From Roseiarcus sp963780825 (GTDB taxonomy: Bacteria > Pseudomonadota > Alphaproteobacteria > Rhizobiales > Beijerinckiaceae): DNA of 64,000 nt. Position 1 is the stretch's first letter; the number at the start of each line of letters is the position of its first letter. The notes beneath the pieces are model-generated. The model made no database searches. It was not told the origin of the DNA and worked only from the letters and a program-made list of their open reading frames with translations. Shown here piece by piece: positions 35,647-43,900 of the stretch. Position numbers and translations under genes: made by a program. Location of the stretch: the NCBI GenBank assembly GCA_963780825.1, contig CAWADL010000014.1:1-64000 (forward strand), given 5' to 3'.

Positions 35647-37382
35647 CACGGCGTCTTGGGCAGCATCGTGTCGATGACTTGCGCGTTGTACATGCCGGCT
35701 TCGTCCACCTTGCCGTCGACCGCGAAGACCCACAGCATGCCGCCCTTCGGCGCGGAATAGTAGAAGCTCGGATCGCCGCCGAGGCCCGAGAGCACCGCGA
35801 CATATTGCTTGCCGCCGAGCTCATAGGTGATCGGCGAGGCGTTGATCGCCGATCCCGTCTGGAACTTCCAGAGCTCCTTGCCGGTCTTCGAGTCGAAAGC
35901 CAGCAGGCGCCCGCGCTGATCGCCGGTGAACACGACGCCGCCTTTGGTCGCCAGGATCCCGGAGAAAAGCGGAAGCGGGCTCGCGACGTCCCAAACAACT
36001 TTCTTATTCGAGAGATCGATCGCCTTGAGGTGGCCGATCGTGTCGCCGGTCCGATACATCTGATAGTCGACGCCCTGGTAGACGTCGCCGGGCTTGTATT
36101 GCAGCTTACCCTTCTCCCAGGAGGTCAGCCCCATGCCCCATTGATTGACGGCGACGAACATCAGCCCCAGCGAGGGATCGTAGGCCGGCGGGAACCAGTT
36201 GGTGCCGCCTTCGAGACCGGGAACAATCAACTGCACCGCCTTGCCGGTGGCCTTCGGCCGCATGTCTTCGTTGATCGTCGGCTTGCCGGTCTTGGGATCG
36301 AGCCCCGTGGTCCAGTTGATCCCCTCAACCAACGGCATCGCATAGAGGAAATGGCCGTCGGAGCGGTCGATCGCGTAGAAGAAGCCGTTGCGGTTGGAGA
36401 CGAAGGCGGCCTTCGTGTCTTTCCCGTCGATCTTCGTATCGATGAGGATCGGCGTCGCCATGCCGTCATAGTCCCAGCCGTCGTTCGGCGTGTACTGATA
36501 GCCCCACTTGATCTTGCCGGTTTCGGGGTCGAGCGCCAGCATGCAATCGGTCCAGAGATTGTCGCCGGGATGCTGATCGGATTGCCATGAGCCGGGATTG
36601 CCGACGCCCCAATACAGCGTGTTGGTGGCCGCGTCGTAGCTGCCGGTCAACCAGGTCGGACCGCCGCCGGTCTTCCACGTGTCGTCCTTCGGCCAGGTGT
36701 CGCTCCCCGGCTCTCCGGGCGCCGGAACGGTATAGGTCTGCCATTCGAGCTTGCCGTCCTTGGCGTTGAACGACTTCAGATAACCGCGCACGCCATATTC
36801 GCCGCCGGAGACGCCGATGATGACGTGGTCGCCGACGACCAGCGGGGCGGAATTGGTCGACACGCCTTTCTTCCAATCATCGATCGGCGCTTCCCAGACG
36901 GTCTTGCCGTCGGCGCGGTTCAGCGCGACCAGCTTGGCGTCGAGCCGCGCGACGATGACGAGATCGTCCTTCAACGCGACGCCGCGATGGATCGGACCGC
37001 AACAGAGAATGGCGTTGAACCCGTCGTCGTATTTGGGCTCGAAGCGCCAGAGGATATTGCCGGATTTGGCGTCGACGGCGAACACGCGCGCGTAGTCGGC
37101 GCTGAAATAAAGCACGCCGTCGCGAAACAGCGGCGTCGCCTCCAGCCCGCCGAACTGCCCGCCCGTCGACATCGCCCACACCGGCGCGAGCTTGGAAACG
37201 GTTTCGGTCGTGATCTCCGACAGCGGGCTATAGCGCCAATTGCGATAGTCGCGCCCGTAGGTCAGCCATTCCCCCGCATTGTCCTGGGCTTTCACGAGAT
37301 CGTCGCTCGTCACCGGCCCGGCGATCGCCGGCGCCGTAAGGCCGGCAAGCGCCAGCGCGGACAATAGGATCAAGGCTTTCAT
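35646..37382 (-). CDS. PQQ-dependent alcohol dehydrogenase, lanthanide type
   Basis: A 578-residue periplasmic quinoprotein with an eight-bladed propeller. The signal peptide is MKALILLSALALAGLTAPAIA. Adjacent cysteines C127-C128 (AILCCGP) form the disulfide over PQQ. The metal ligands E195 and N262, the catalytic base D304 and the extra aspartate D306 are in GGEYGVRG, GNPGSW and GWDYDG. The aspartate two residues after the catalytic one is the known marker of lanthanide-dependent enzymes (XoxF, PedH, ExaF), absent in calcium-type MxaF. It oxidises an alcohol and passes electrons to the coupled cytochrome. Substrate range is undetermined. Confidence 0.9.
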   Translation of the reverse strand: MKALILLSALALAGLTAPAIAGPVTSDDLVKAQDNAGEWLTYGRDYRNWRYSPLSEITTETVSKLAPVWAMSTGGQFGGLEATPLFRDGVLYFSADYARVFAVDAKSGNILWRFEPKYDDGFNAILCCGPIHRGVALKDDLVIVARLDAKLVALNRADGKTVWEAPIDDWKKGVSTNSAPLVVGDHVIIGVSGGEYGVRGYLKSFNAKDGKLEWQTYTVPAPGEPGSDTWPKDDTWKTGGGPTWLTGSYDAATNTLYWGVGNPGSWQSDQHPGDNLWTDCMLALDPETGKIKWGYQYTPNDGWDYDGMATPILIDTKIDGKDTKAAFVSNRNGFFYAIDRSDGHFLYAMPLVEGINWTTGLDPKTGKPTINEDMRPKATGKAVQLIVPGLEGGTNWFPPAYDPSLGLMFVAVNQWGMGLTSWEKGKLQYKPGDVYQGVDYQMYRTGDTIGHLKAIDLSNKKVVWDVASPLPLFSGILATKGGVVFTGDQRGRLLAFDSKTGKELWKFQTGSAINASPITYELGGKQYVAVLSGLGGDPSFYYSAPKGGMLWVFAVDGKVDEAGMYNAQVIDTMLPKTP

Positions 37383-37671
37383 GGCGTTGCTCTCCCCGAC
37401 AAGCTCGCTTGGGTCCGTATAGCGCGGAATATTTCCCGACGACGCCTCACGAGATAGCAGGCATTCGACCTCGGCGGCTCGGGACATTTCCCGTGGGGAA
37501 GTGGGGGATGTCAACATCCGCGGCGCGCACATTCATGAGAGCCGCAGGGAGGTCTCGTTGTTCCAGCAAGGTAGCGGGGGATACGAACAGCCTACATCCA
37601 TTCTAGCGCGACCGGAACATGCCCAAGTCGGCGTACGTTGCCTGAGGACCTCAAGCACGCGGATGGACAAT

Positions 37672-37890
37672 ATGGGCGACGCGAACACGAACGACACGGG
37701 CAGCGCCAAAGAGGCCGTCAAAAAGACCGTCGCCAACTTCACTGGCGACAAGGATACGCAGGTCAAGGTGACGCCCGACAAAGTGAATGGCGCCATCCGA
37801 CCCAAGGTCGATGGCGCCAAGGACGCCGATGGCGAGATGCCGGACATGGACGAGCGAAAAGAAAACCCGATGCACGAAAAGCGGCGGTGA
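37672..37890 (+). CDS. Small acidic/basic hydrophilic protein near CsbD
   Basis: About 72 residues: GDANTNDTGSAKEAVKKTVANFTGDKDTQVKV, TPDKVNGAIRPKVDGAKDADGEMPDM. The SAKEAVKKTVANFTGDKDTQ segment resembles the CsbD repeat, as if degenerate. ATG 37672 or 37663 could be used. It lies 57 bases before csbD and is probably a stress-protein relative. Confidence 0.5.
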   Translation: MGDANTNDTGSAKEAVKKTVANFTGDKDTQVKVTPDKVNGAIRPKVDGAKDADGEMPDMDERKENPMHEKRR

Positions 37891-37947
37891 GCGCCGTGGA
37901 ACGCATTCTGGCGCCGCTCGTTTTGCTAAGAACCAGGGAGAATGACG

Positions 37948-38130
37948 ATGGATAAAGAACACGTCAAAGGCGCGGCTGACAAAGCCAAGGGCGCTATCAA
38001 GGACGCCGCCGGCAAGGTGATGGGCGACAAGGAAATGCAGGCCGAAGGCAAGGCGGACAAGGCGAAGGGCGCGGCGCACAGCGCCGTCGGCGACGCCAAG
38101 GACGCGGTGAAGCACGCGACCGACAAGTAA
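37948..38130 (+). CDS. CsbD-family stress protein
   Basis: A 60-residue hydrophilic protein: MDKEHVKGAADKAKGAIKDAAGKVMGDKEM and ADKAKGAAHSAVGDAKDAV. This is the CsbD family, general stress proteins of unknown mechanism. AGGGAG at 37935-37940 favours ATG 37948 over the ATG two codons earlier. A strong intrinsic terminator follows at 38181. Confidence 0.88.
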   Translation: MDKEHVKGAADKAKGAIKDAAGKVMGDKEMQAEGKADKAKGAAHSAVGDAKDAVKHATDK

Positions 38131-38180
38131 TCTGTGAATCGCTAGGGTCGGGATTCGTCCTCCTTTGTGATTCTAGCGGT

Positions 38181-38206
38181 AAGGCCGCCCCGAAAGGGCG
38201 GCCTTT
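38181..38206 (+). terminator. Intrinsic terminator after csbD
   Basis: AAGGCCGCCC, loop CGAAA, GGGCGGCCTT, then a run of T. A perfect 10-bp GC-rich stem with a GAAA-type loop and T-tract marks the end of the csbD transcript. Confidence 0.92.
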
Positions 38207-38225
38207 TTGTTGGCTTATCGGTTTT

Positions 38226-39000
38226 TCAAGGGAGGTCGCGGTAAGCAATTACGCAATTACGGCAATTACGGTGACACGCCCGTGGACTGCACCCCTTGGG
38301 AATTACGGTGACACGCCCGTTAACCCCCTTTTGGTGTCCGCCCCTGCGTCTTTGGCTTCGGACCGCGTCTGCCGGGAGCGAGCGTCGTCCGAGTAGGGCT
38401 TCCGCGCGTTTCACGAAGCTCTCCGAACCGAGCGGTCGTCCGATTAACTCGGAGCGCCGCAAGGCTGAGAAGGTGGGGTCGTCGGCTTGCGTCTCCAATA
38501 GATCGGCAAAGCGCGCGACGCGATCGAGAACCGGGCGCACACGCACGAGGCCATCATCCTTCCTCTTCAAATGCGCGAGGACGCTGGAATGCGGCCAGTC
38601 CTGCGCCTTTGCGACGAGGCGGGCTCTGACCGGATTGAGGGCGACATAGCGTACGGCGGCGATCAAATGCTCCTCATCCATGGGAACGGAGCCGAAGCGT
38701 CCCTGAAAGAGATGGCCGGTCTGGCGCGCCCGTGCGTTGACGAAGCCCGCATAGAGCCGATGCGCGCGCGACAGCGCCAATCCGAGCCCGGTGGCGTCGG
38801 CGGGCGCGAGAATCAGATGCACATGGTTGGGCATCAAACAATAAGCCCAAACCTCGACATCGAATTTGGCGCAGGATTCGGCGAGCCAATCTCGATAGAG
38901 CGCGTAGTCGTCTTCGCTGAAGAAAACACGCTCGCGTCGGTTGCCTCTTTGCGTGACATGATGCGGCGCGCGGGAGAACGATGCGTGCGATGCGCGTCAT
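38226..39000 (-). pseudogene. REP-associated tyrosine transposase (RAYT), copy A, frameshifted
   Basis: RAYTs are Y1-type HUH transposases that mobilise REP sequences as single strands. From ATG 39000 the frame reads MTRIARIVLPRA, then a two-base difference from its sister copies shifts it. The rest continues in another frame: MPNHVHLILAPADA with the HUH pair, SRAHRLYAGFVNARARQTGHLFQGRFGS, and AAVRYVALNPVRARLV. The natural stop seems lost, because the last residues (NGRVTVIP) are translated REP sequence. It is flanked by REP-like ATTACGGTGACACGCCCGT copies in opposite orientation. Confidence 0.85.
38265..38320. repeat. REP-like repeat, left end of the RAYT-A array
   Basis: ATTACGGTGACACGCCCGT occurs at 38265-38283 and again at 38302-38320, in direct orientation and 18 bases apart. 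The same sequence in reverse orientation ends each RAYT copy at 39038-39056, 39251-39269 and 39564-39582. They therefore act as subterminal inverted repeats of the array. Confidence 0.85.
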
Positions 39001-39056
39001 GTATGTGGATATACCTACCATCACATATTGTGTAAAGACGGGCGTGTCACCGTAAT

Positions 39057-39269
39057 CCCAAACCTCGACGTCGAATTTGGCGCAGGAATCGGCGAGCCAA
39101 TCTCGATAGAGCGCGTAGTCGTCGTCGCTGAAGAAAACACGCTCGCGTCGGTTGCCTCTTTGCGTGACATGATGCGGGGCGCCAGGGAGAACTATGCGTG
39201 CGATGCGCGTCATGTATGTGGATATACCTACCATCACATAGTGTGTAAAGACGGGCGTGTCACCGTAAT
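39057..39269 (-). mobile_element. RAYT fragment B (N-terminal 52 codons plus REP)
   Basis: A second copy encodes MTRIARIVLPGAPHHVTQRG through DVEVW (39213 down to 39058) and then ends abruptly at the REP of copy A. It carries the same upstream leader (GTGGATATACCTACCATCAC) and REP (39251-39269) as copy A. The HUH domain is missing, so it is a truncated insertion. Confidence 0.8.
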
Positions 39270-39582
39270 CCCGCATAGAGCCGATGCGCGCGCGACAGCG
39301 CCAATCCGAGCCCTGCGGCGTCGGCGGGCGTGAGAATCAGATGCACATGGTTGGGCATCAAACAATAAGCCCAAACCTCGACGTCGAATTTGGCGCAGGA
39401 TTCGGCGAGCCAATCTCGATAGAGCGCGTAGTCGTCGTCGCTGAAGAAAACACGCTCGCGTCGGTTGCCTCTTTGCGTGACATGATGCGGCGCGCCAGGG
39501 AGAACGATGCGTGCGATGCGCGTCATGCGGGTGGATATACCTACCATCACATATTGCGTAAAGACGGGCGTGTCACCGTAAT
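39270..39582 (-). mobile_element. RAYT fragment C (N-terminal about 84 codons plus REP)
   Basis: A third copy starts at ATG 39526 and continues through NRRERVFFSDDDYALYRDW and YCLMPNHVHLILTP to HRLYAG, then stops at the REP of fragment B. Leader and REP (39564-39582) are shared with the other copies. It includes the HUH motif but not the catalytic tyrosine region. Confidence 0.8.
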
Positions 39583-39626
39583 CCGTAATCCCCGTAATCC
39601 CGGCGTAATCCTCTATCGTCACGCGG

Positions 39627-39646
39627 AAGCCCCGAAAGGGGCTTTT
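39627..39646. terminator. Intrinsic terminator hairpin
   Basis: AAGCCCC, loop GAAA, GGGGCTTTT. A symmetric stem with T or A tract on either side could stop transcription in both directions between the RAYT array and the gene at 39665. Confidence 0.75.
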
Positions 39647-39664
39647 GTGGTAATAGAGTCTCCC

Positions 39665-40195
39665 ATGCTGCCTGATGTTCTTTTCAATGTCGTCCTCAAT
39701 CCGCCGCCGGAGACGAGTTGGATTCCAACCGTCATTCCCGCGCTAAGCGGAATATTTGGGACCCTACTCGGAGGTGCTCTGACCTATATCGGCAACTCAT
39801 ATTTGGCTGGTCAGAAAGAAGACGCTGAAGCGAAAGTACGTCTCGAGACCCGCCATCACAACAAGAAGCGGGTAGCTCGCCTGCTATCAAGTGATCTGAA
39901 TATTATGGCGTCGCGATGCTCTACGACAATTGAAACAAAGGAATACCCTCTTAACCGGCTCGATTTCACTCTACAGTGGGAGTCATACAAGGATATTATA
40001 GCTGTGGAGACAACCGATACGGCGTGGATGGAGATAGTCGTAGGCGTGAAATCCTTTAATGCGGCGCTGAATTACTTTGCGACCGCACTCGAAATGAAGT
40101 TAAGACATCCTGATGAAAATGAAGTTAGCATTTTGAGTGGTTATAGGGATATGCTCCGGCATGCGAAAGATCGGGTCGATGAGTTGATGAAATAG
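39665..40195 (+). CDS. Hypothetical membrane-anchored protein
   Basis: A 176-residue protein with one N-terminal membrane segment (IPTVIPALSGIFGTLLGGALTYIG), then a helical cytoplasmic part (KEDAEAKVRLETRHHNKKRVARLL, VGVKSFNAALNYFATALEMKL). It is more AT-rich than the flanking core genes, consistent with recent acquisition beside the RAYT array. The start at ATG 39665 is tentative. I do not recognise a family. Confidence 0.6.
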   Translation: MLPDVLFNVVLNPPPETSWIPTVIPALSGIFGTLLGGALTYIGNSYLAGQKEDAEAKVRLETRHHNKKRVARLLSSDLNIMASRCSTTIETKEYPLNRLDFTLQWESYKDIIAVETTDTAWMEIVVGVKSFNAALNYFATALEMKLRHPDENEVSILSGYRDMLRHAKDRVDELMK

Positions 40196-40261
40196 GCGAC
40201 AAAAGTTCAAACTCACCTGCCCCGATGAGGATGCCAGCGACCCCGTATGCGGAGATATTAG

Positions 40262-40548
40262 ATGAATGTTCGCCGTTTTGCTCTTGTTGCCGCCCTCATC
40301 GGCGCACCGTCAGTCGCCTACGCCGATTGCGGTATGGGGACCCCGATTCAAGTCGCGGTCGCCGCGTGCGACGGTAAGCTGATTACCGTATTTCTAAGTG
40401 ACAATGTTCATCCGAATGTATCCGGAACTGTGTTGGATCCTCGGACTAATCGGTGACTATCGAAAACAAGACCTCAGACGGCGGCACTAACGACGTACTT
40501 ATTATCCCCTATGATAAGGTAGCATATTTAATCTGGCAGCACAATTGA
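40262..40548 (+). pseudogene. Small secreted hypothetical protein, frameshifted near 40453
   Basis: Signal peptide MNVRRFALVAALIGAPSVAYA, then DCGMGTPIQVAVAACDGKLITVF and a stop (TGA 40454). In the next frame the sequence continues VTIENKTSDGGTNDVLIIPYDKVAYLIWQHN to a stop at 40546. One missing base in CGGTGAC would join them into about 95 residues. Function unknown; possibly intact in the organism. Confidence 0.5.
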
Positions 40549-40699
40549 GTTAGGACGCCTCTACGCCCTGAATTGCCCTATTTCGAGCGGTGATGCGATG
40601 AAAAACGGCGCAAATTGGAGATGTCCATACTGTCAGCACGCGCAGGTCCCGTCACCGAACCGCAATCATAGCGAGAGTGATACTTTGGGAGTTACGGAG

Positions 40700-40792
40700 T
40701 TACGGGGACATGATACCCATTGTAAGATTACTTTCCGAAGATGCCGTACGCACTAGCAACTCAATCGTGCAATCGGTATCAGGTCCGCGTAA
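40700..40792. mobile_element. 93-bp MITE-like relative of the RAYT-2 element
   Basis: The left end TTACGGGGACATGATACC and the right end GGTATCAGGTCCGCGTAA are inverted relatives of the ends of the complete element at 42201-42972. The sequence just inside the left end (CATTGTAAGATTA) also matches. The internal transposase is absent, so it looks like a non-autonomous deletion derivative. Confidence 0.75.
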
Positions 40793-40892
40793 ATCCGGCC
40801 TTTTTGTTGGGCGCACGACCTGGGTTCGGGTCACGTGACCTGTTGAAGTCGCCTTGAGAATCACATAGCAACGCGTCCCCTTTGGACGTGAT

Positions 40893-41815
40893 ATGCCGGA
40901 AAAGCATCACTATTTTCCAATCTTCCTTCAGCGCCGATGGGCTGGGAAGGACGGGCGTGTTTGCGTCTACAGCAAACCGTACAAGGTAGTTAAACCACTG
41001 CGTCGACATCCGGATGCAGTTGGATTTGAATACGACCTTTATACCCTTCCGGGCGTCGAGTACGAGGCGGCAAGCCACCTTGAGCGCCGCTTCTTCCAGC
41101 AAACGGATGATGAGGCAGCTAGAGCCTTAGAGATCATCGAGCAAGACGCGCACTCCAGCTTGGACGCAAAACTTCGGAGTGGCTGGTCTAGGTTTGTAAT
41201 GTCCCTTATCCACCGCTCGCCCGACGAGGTGCGAAAAGTCTTCGAGGAGATCCCGAAACACGTCGCGTTCTCAGAGCAAATCTTCGAACGCGACTATGCA
41301 AGGCTTCGTCGCCCCGACGAACCCGAAACGTTCGAAGAGTTTAAGCGACTGCGACCCACGAACCCCGCGGGACGTGCCGCCGTTATGTTAATTCAGAGCA
41401 TTATTGACAGTCGAATTGTCGGAAACCATTTTGTCCGGATGAGTTGGTCGATCGTCTCACCCAGGAGCTCGCATACCTTTCTCACGTCAGACCGTCCCAT
41501 CATCATGACAAACGGCCTTGCGTCTCCAGAGGCACATCTTTCTCTTCCGATTGGCCCACGTAAATTATCGTCGCTTCGAATCGAATGGAAATTGTTCACC
41601 ATCTAAAGAGCGCCAGGCCAGACGACCTCGTAACCGAAGTTAACGATCAGGTTGTCAAACAGGCACGAAGTTTTGCGATTGGCGTCGACGATAGCCAATT
41701 ACGTTTTGTAGCAAAGCGATTTGGAACGAGAAAGCCTAGCAGCCCGACAGAGACAAAGGAGCTTCCATCACCCGGGGAGCTTTTTAGAACGACCGGAAAA
41801 ATCCTAACTCCATAA
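40893..41815 (+). pseudogene. DUF4238-family protein, frameshifted near 41570
   Basis: The N-terminus MPEKHHYFPIFLQRRWAG and DGRVCVYSKPYKVVKPLRRHP are DUF4238 hallmarks, followed by SGWSRFVMSLIHRSP and SHTFLTSDRP. After LSLPIGPRKL the frame changes, and the C-terminus continues NRMEIVHHLKSARPDDLVTEVNDQVVKQARSFAIGV. A single lost T would restore it to about 305 residues. DUF4238 proteins are of unknown function and common in accessory islands. Confidence 0.75.
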
Positions 41816-42007
41816 TTCGCGATTGCGGCGATTACGATGACAGGCCACCAACTAATCCGAATGCGTTCGTCTGTCTGAGGGGCACTACCTCGAAATTGGT
41901 GAACGGTCACGCCTACGGATCACCCAGCACGCGCCCGCAGCGGCGGGATTGGTGCGTCCGCCGGCTACGGGAAAACTCAATTCTGGTCGCCCAGCCTGCG
42001 CCGCCGA

Positions 42008-42190
42008 TCAGGCCCCTGATTGGTTGATCTGGCGCGGCGGGTTGTATCGCGCCTCAATCGCTTTGACTGAGTTCTCAAAAGCCCTTGTCAAAACGCCTTT
42101 GCCGACGGTCGCGAGAACGAGACCGAGCCATCGCCCTTTCAGGTTCTTGCCGTCGCGGACGACGACCACGTCGATGTCGGTTGAGCCGTT
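42008..42190 (-). pseudogene. C-terminal gene remnant cut at a RAYT element
   Basis: An open frame of about 60 codons reads TDIDVVVVRDGKNLKGRWLG, then LVLATVGKGVLTRAFENSVKAIEAR and a stop at 42008. It looks like the C-terminus of a larger protein (possibly of the SRPBCC or SDR type, uncertain). It begins exactly at the REP-like border GGAATTACGAATTACGGGG, so the 5' part was apparently lost. I could not find the missing part beyond the element. Confidence 0.4.
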
Positions 42191-42200
42191 GGAATTACGA

Positions 42201-42972
42201 ATTACGGGGACATGATACCCATTGTAGGATTAATTTTCGCATGTCATCCTCGTTGGATGGCTCGTCTCTCGCGCATCGTGGTTCCGCTGACGCCGCACCA
42301 TGTGACCCAGCGCGGCAATCGCCGAATGGCGATCTTCACGAGTTCGGCCGACTTCGAGCTTTACCGCGACCTTCTCGCCGAGCGGTTGAAGCTTCACGCC
42401 GTTACGTGCTCCGCCTATTGCCTGATGCCCAATCACGTTCATCTGTTGCTGACGCCCATGCACGAAGACGCCAACGCGGCCGGCGCGGCGCTGTCGCGAT
42501 CCGTGGGCGAGGCGCATCGGCGTTACACCGCTTTCTTCAATGCGCGAGCCCGTACGACGGGGCACTTGTTTCAGGCGCGCTTTGGTTGCGCGGCGATGGA
42601 TGAGGCGCATTGGTTGACCGCGGTGCGCTATCTGGCGTTCAACCCGGTACGCGCTGCGCTCTGCCGGCGTCCCGAAGATTGGGCTTGGAGCAGCGTCGGC
42701 GCGCATCTTCGGGGACGTGACGACGCGCTGGTTTCCGTGGCGCCGGTTCTGGCCGCGGCGCCGCGCTTCGCCGATCTTCTGGAAGAGGCGTCGCACGATA
42801 ATCTCCTCGCCACGTTTGAAACGCTCGCCCGCAACGGACGCCCGCTGGGCGGGCCCGACTTCCTGGCGAGGATCGAAGGGCGCCTCGGCCGCTCGCTGGC
42901 GCCCGGCCGCCCCGGCCGCAGGCCGCGCGATCGGGCGGGATAATCGTGCAATCGGTATCATGTCCCCATAAT
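42201..42972 (+). mobile_element. Complete RAYT-2 element with terminal inverted repeats
   Basis: The left end ATTACGGGGACATGATACCC (from 42201) and the reverse complement of the right end (42948-42972, ATTATGGGGACATGATACCG) agree at about 22 of 25 positions. The element is 772 bp and contains one intact RAYT gene. An internally deleted relative lies at 40700-40792. Confidence 0.8.
42257..42943 (+). CDS. REP-associated tyrosine transposase (RAYT-2)
   Basis: A 228-residue Y1 HUH transposase. Conserved blocks are MARLSRIVVPLTPHHVTQRGNRR, YCLMPNHVHLLLTP (HUH pair H-V-H), the tyrosine region AHRRYTAFFNARARTTGHLFQ and AVRYLAFNPVRAALC. It is intact, unlike the copies at 38-39.6 kb, and differs from them in the end sequences it sits between. 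ATG 42257 gives the standard N-terminus; a longer start would read through the left inverted repeat. It could act in trans on the MITE-like copy. Confidence 0.9.
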   Translation: MARLSRIVVPLTPHHVTQRGNRRMAIFTSSADFELYRDLLAERLKLHAVTCSAYCLMPNHVHLLLTPMHEDANAAGAALSRSVGEAHRRYTAFFNARARTTGHLFQARFGCAAMDEAHWLTAVRYLAFNPVRAALCRRPEDWAWSSVGAHLRGRDDALVSVAPVLAAAPRFADLLEEASHDNLLATFETLARNGRPLGGPDFLARIEGRLGRSLAPGRPGRRPRDRAG

Positions 42973-43227
42973 ATGAGGCTTGATATTTCTGAATTTCAGA
43001 TGTATCGTCCTCTCGATGACGCAGATCAAGCCATTTTCAGAATGAGCGGCCGGATTTCTGGGCTATTCCGAGCGCGGACCCCACGACCCTACACTGCAAG
43101 TCCTTGAATAACCTCAAAACCGCCAAGAGATGTCTTGGACAAGGGCCCGCCAGCAACGTACGTTGCAAAATTTATCATAATAAATTCAATGACTTAAGCG
43201 AGAACAATTCGGCGCGGTAGATGAACC

Positions 43228-43744
43228 TCACTCCACCTTCTCGTCCGGATACACCCCCCACAGCTCCACCTGCCGCACGAACCCATCAAACCCCTGCCCA
43301 TACACCCGGCACCAAGCCCCGTCGCACTTCCGGATATTGACGATCACCCCCGCCTGCAGCCGCGCCGTCACGTCCGCCTTTCGGCGTCGGCGCGCTCAGC
43401 ACATCAAACGTCGCGTCCTTCTTGCCCGGTCCGATCAGCCCGGTGCGGCGGCCCGACAGCAGCGTGTGCAGCACCCAGCCCTCGGTGCCCTCGGAATCGC
43501 GCACCTTGCGCCAAGTCGCGAATTCCGCGGTGATCTCGACCGGCAGCCCCGCCCGCTCGAACACCCATGTGGTGGCGTGATCCTTGGCCGGCCCTTCGCG
43601 CAGATTGACCCGGTCGGTCTTCAGGCTGGCGTAACGCGGCAGCGGCAGGCCGGTCACGACGCCGTTCGCGTCCGCCCAAGCCGACCCGGCCCACAGCGCC
43701 AGCGCCGCCGCCATCCCCACGAGCTTACGCGTTCTTGTCTTCAT
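43228..43744 (-). pseudogene. SH3-domain periplasmic protein, frameshifted near 43380
   Basis: Signal peptide KLVGMAAALALWAGSAWA, then an SH3-like domain: RYASLKTDRVNLREGP, EITAEFATWRKVRDSEG, GWVLHTLLSGRRTGLI. After SAPTPK the frame shifts; the second SH3-like half continues ADVTARLQAGVIVNIRKCDG and AWCRVYGQGFDGFVRQVELWG. A single extra A in CCGAAAGGC accounts for it. It resembles the bacterial SH3 (DUF1058-type) proteins, probably cell-wall associated. It is divergent from the 2-hydroxyacid dehydrogenase gene, a neighbourhood I recall from related genomes. Confidence 0.8.
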
Positions 43745-43900
43745 GTCGGCTTCTGCTAGAGAGATCGAGGCGGGCGGCGACACGCGAGGCCTCAGGCGCC
43801 GGCCCGCAATTCCTGTTTGTTCTCGGGTGACTAACGAACGGTAAACACAAGCGTCTCGCGGCTGAGTCAGGTCGTCGTTCGGGGAAGGGTTGCGCGGCGC

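Noticed and set aside
40700..40792. Riboswitch or structured RNA leader upstream of the DUF4238 gene
   Set aside because: The structured ends match the inverted repeats of the RAYT-2 element, so a mobile-element origin explains it better.
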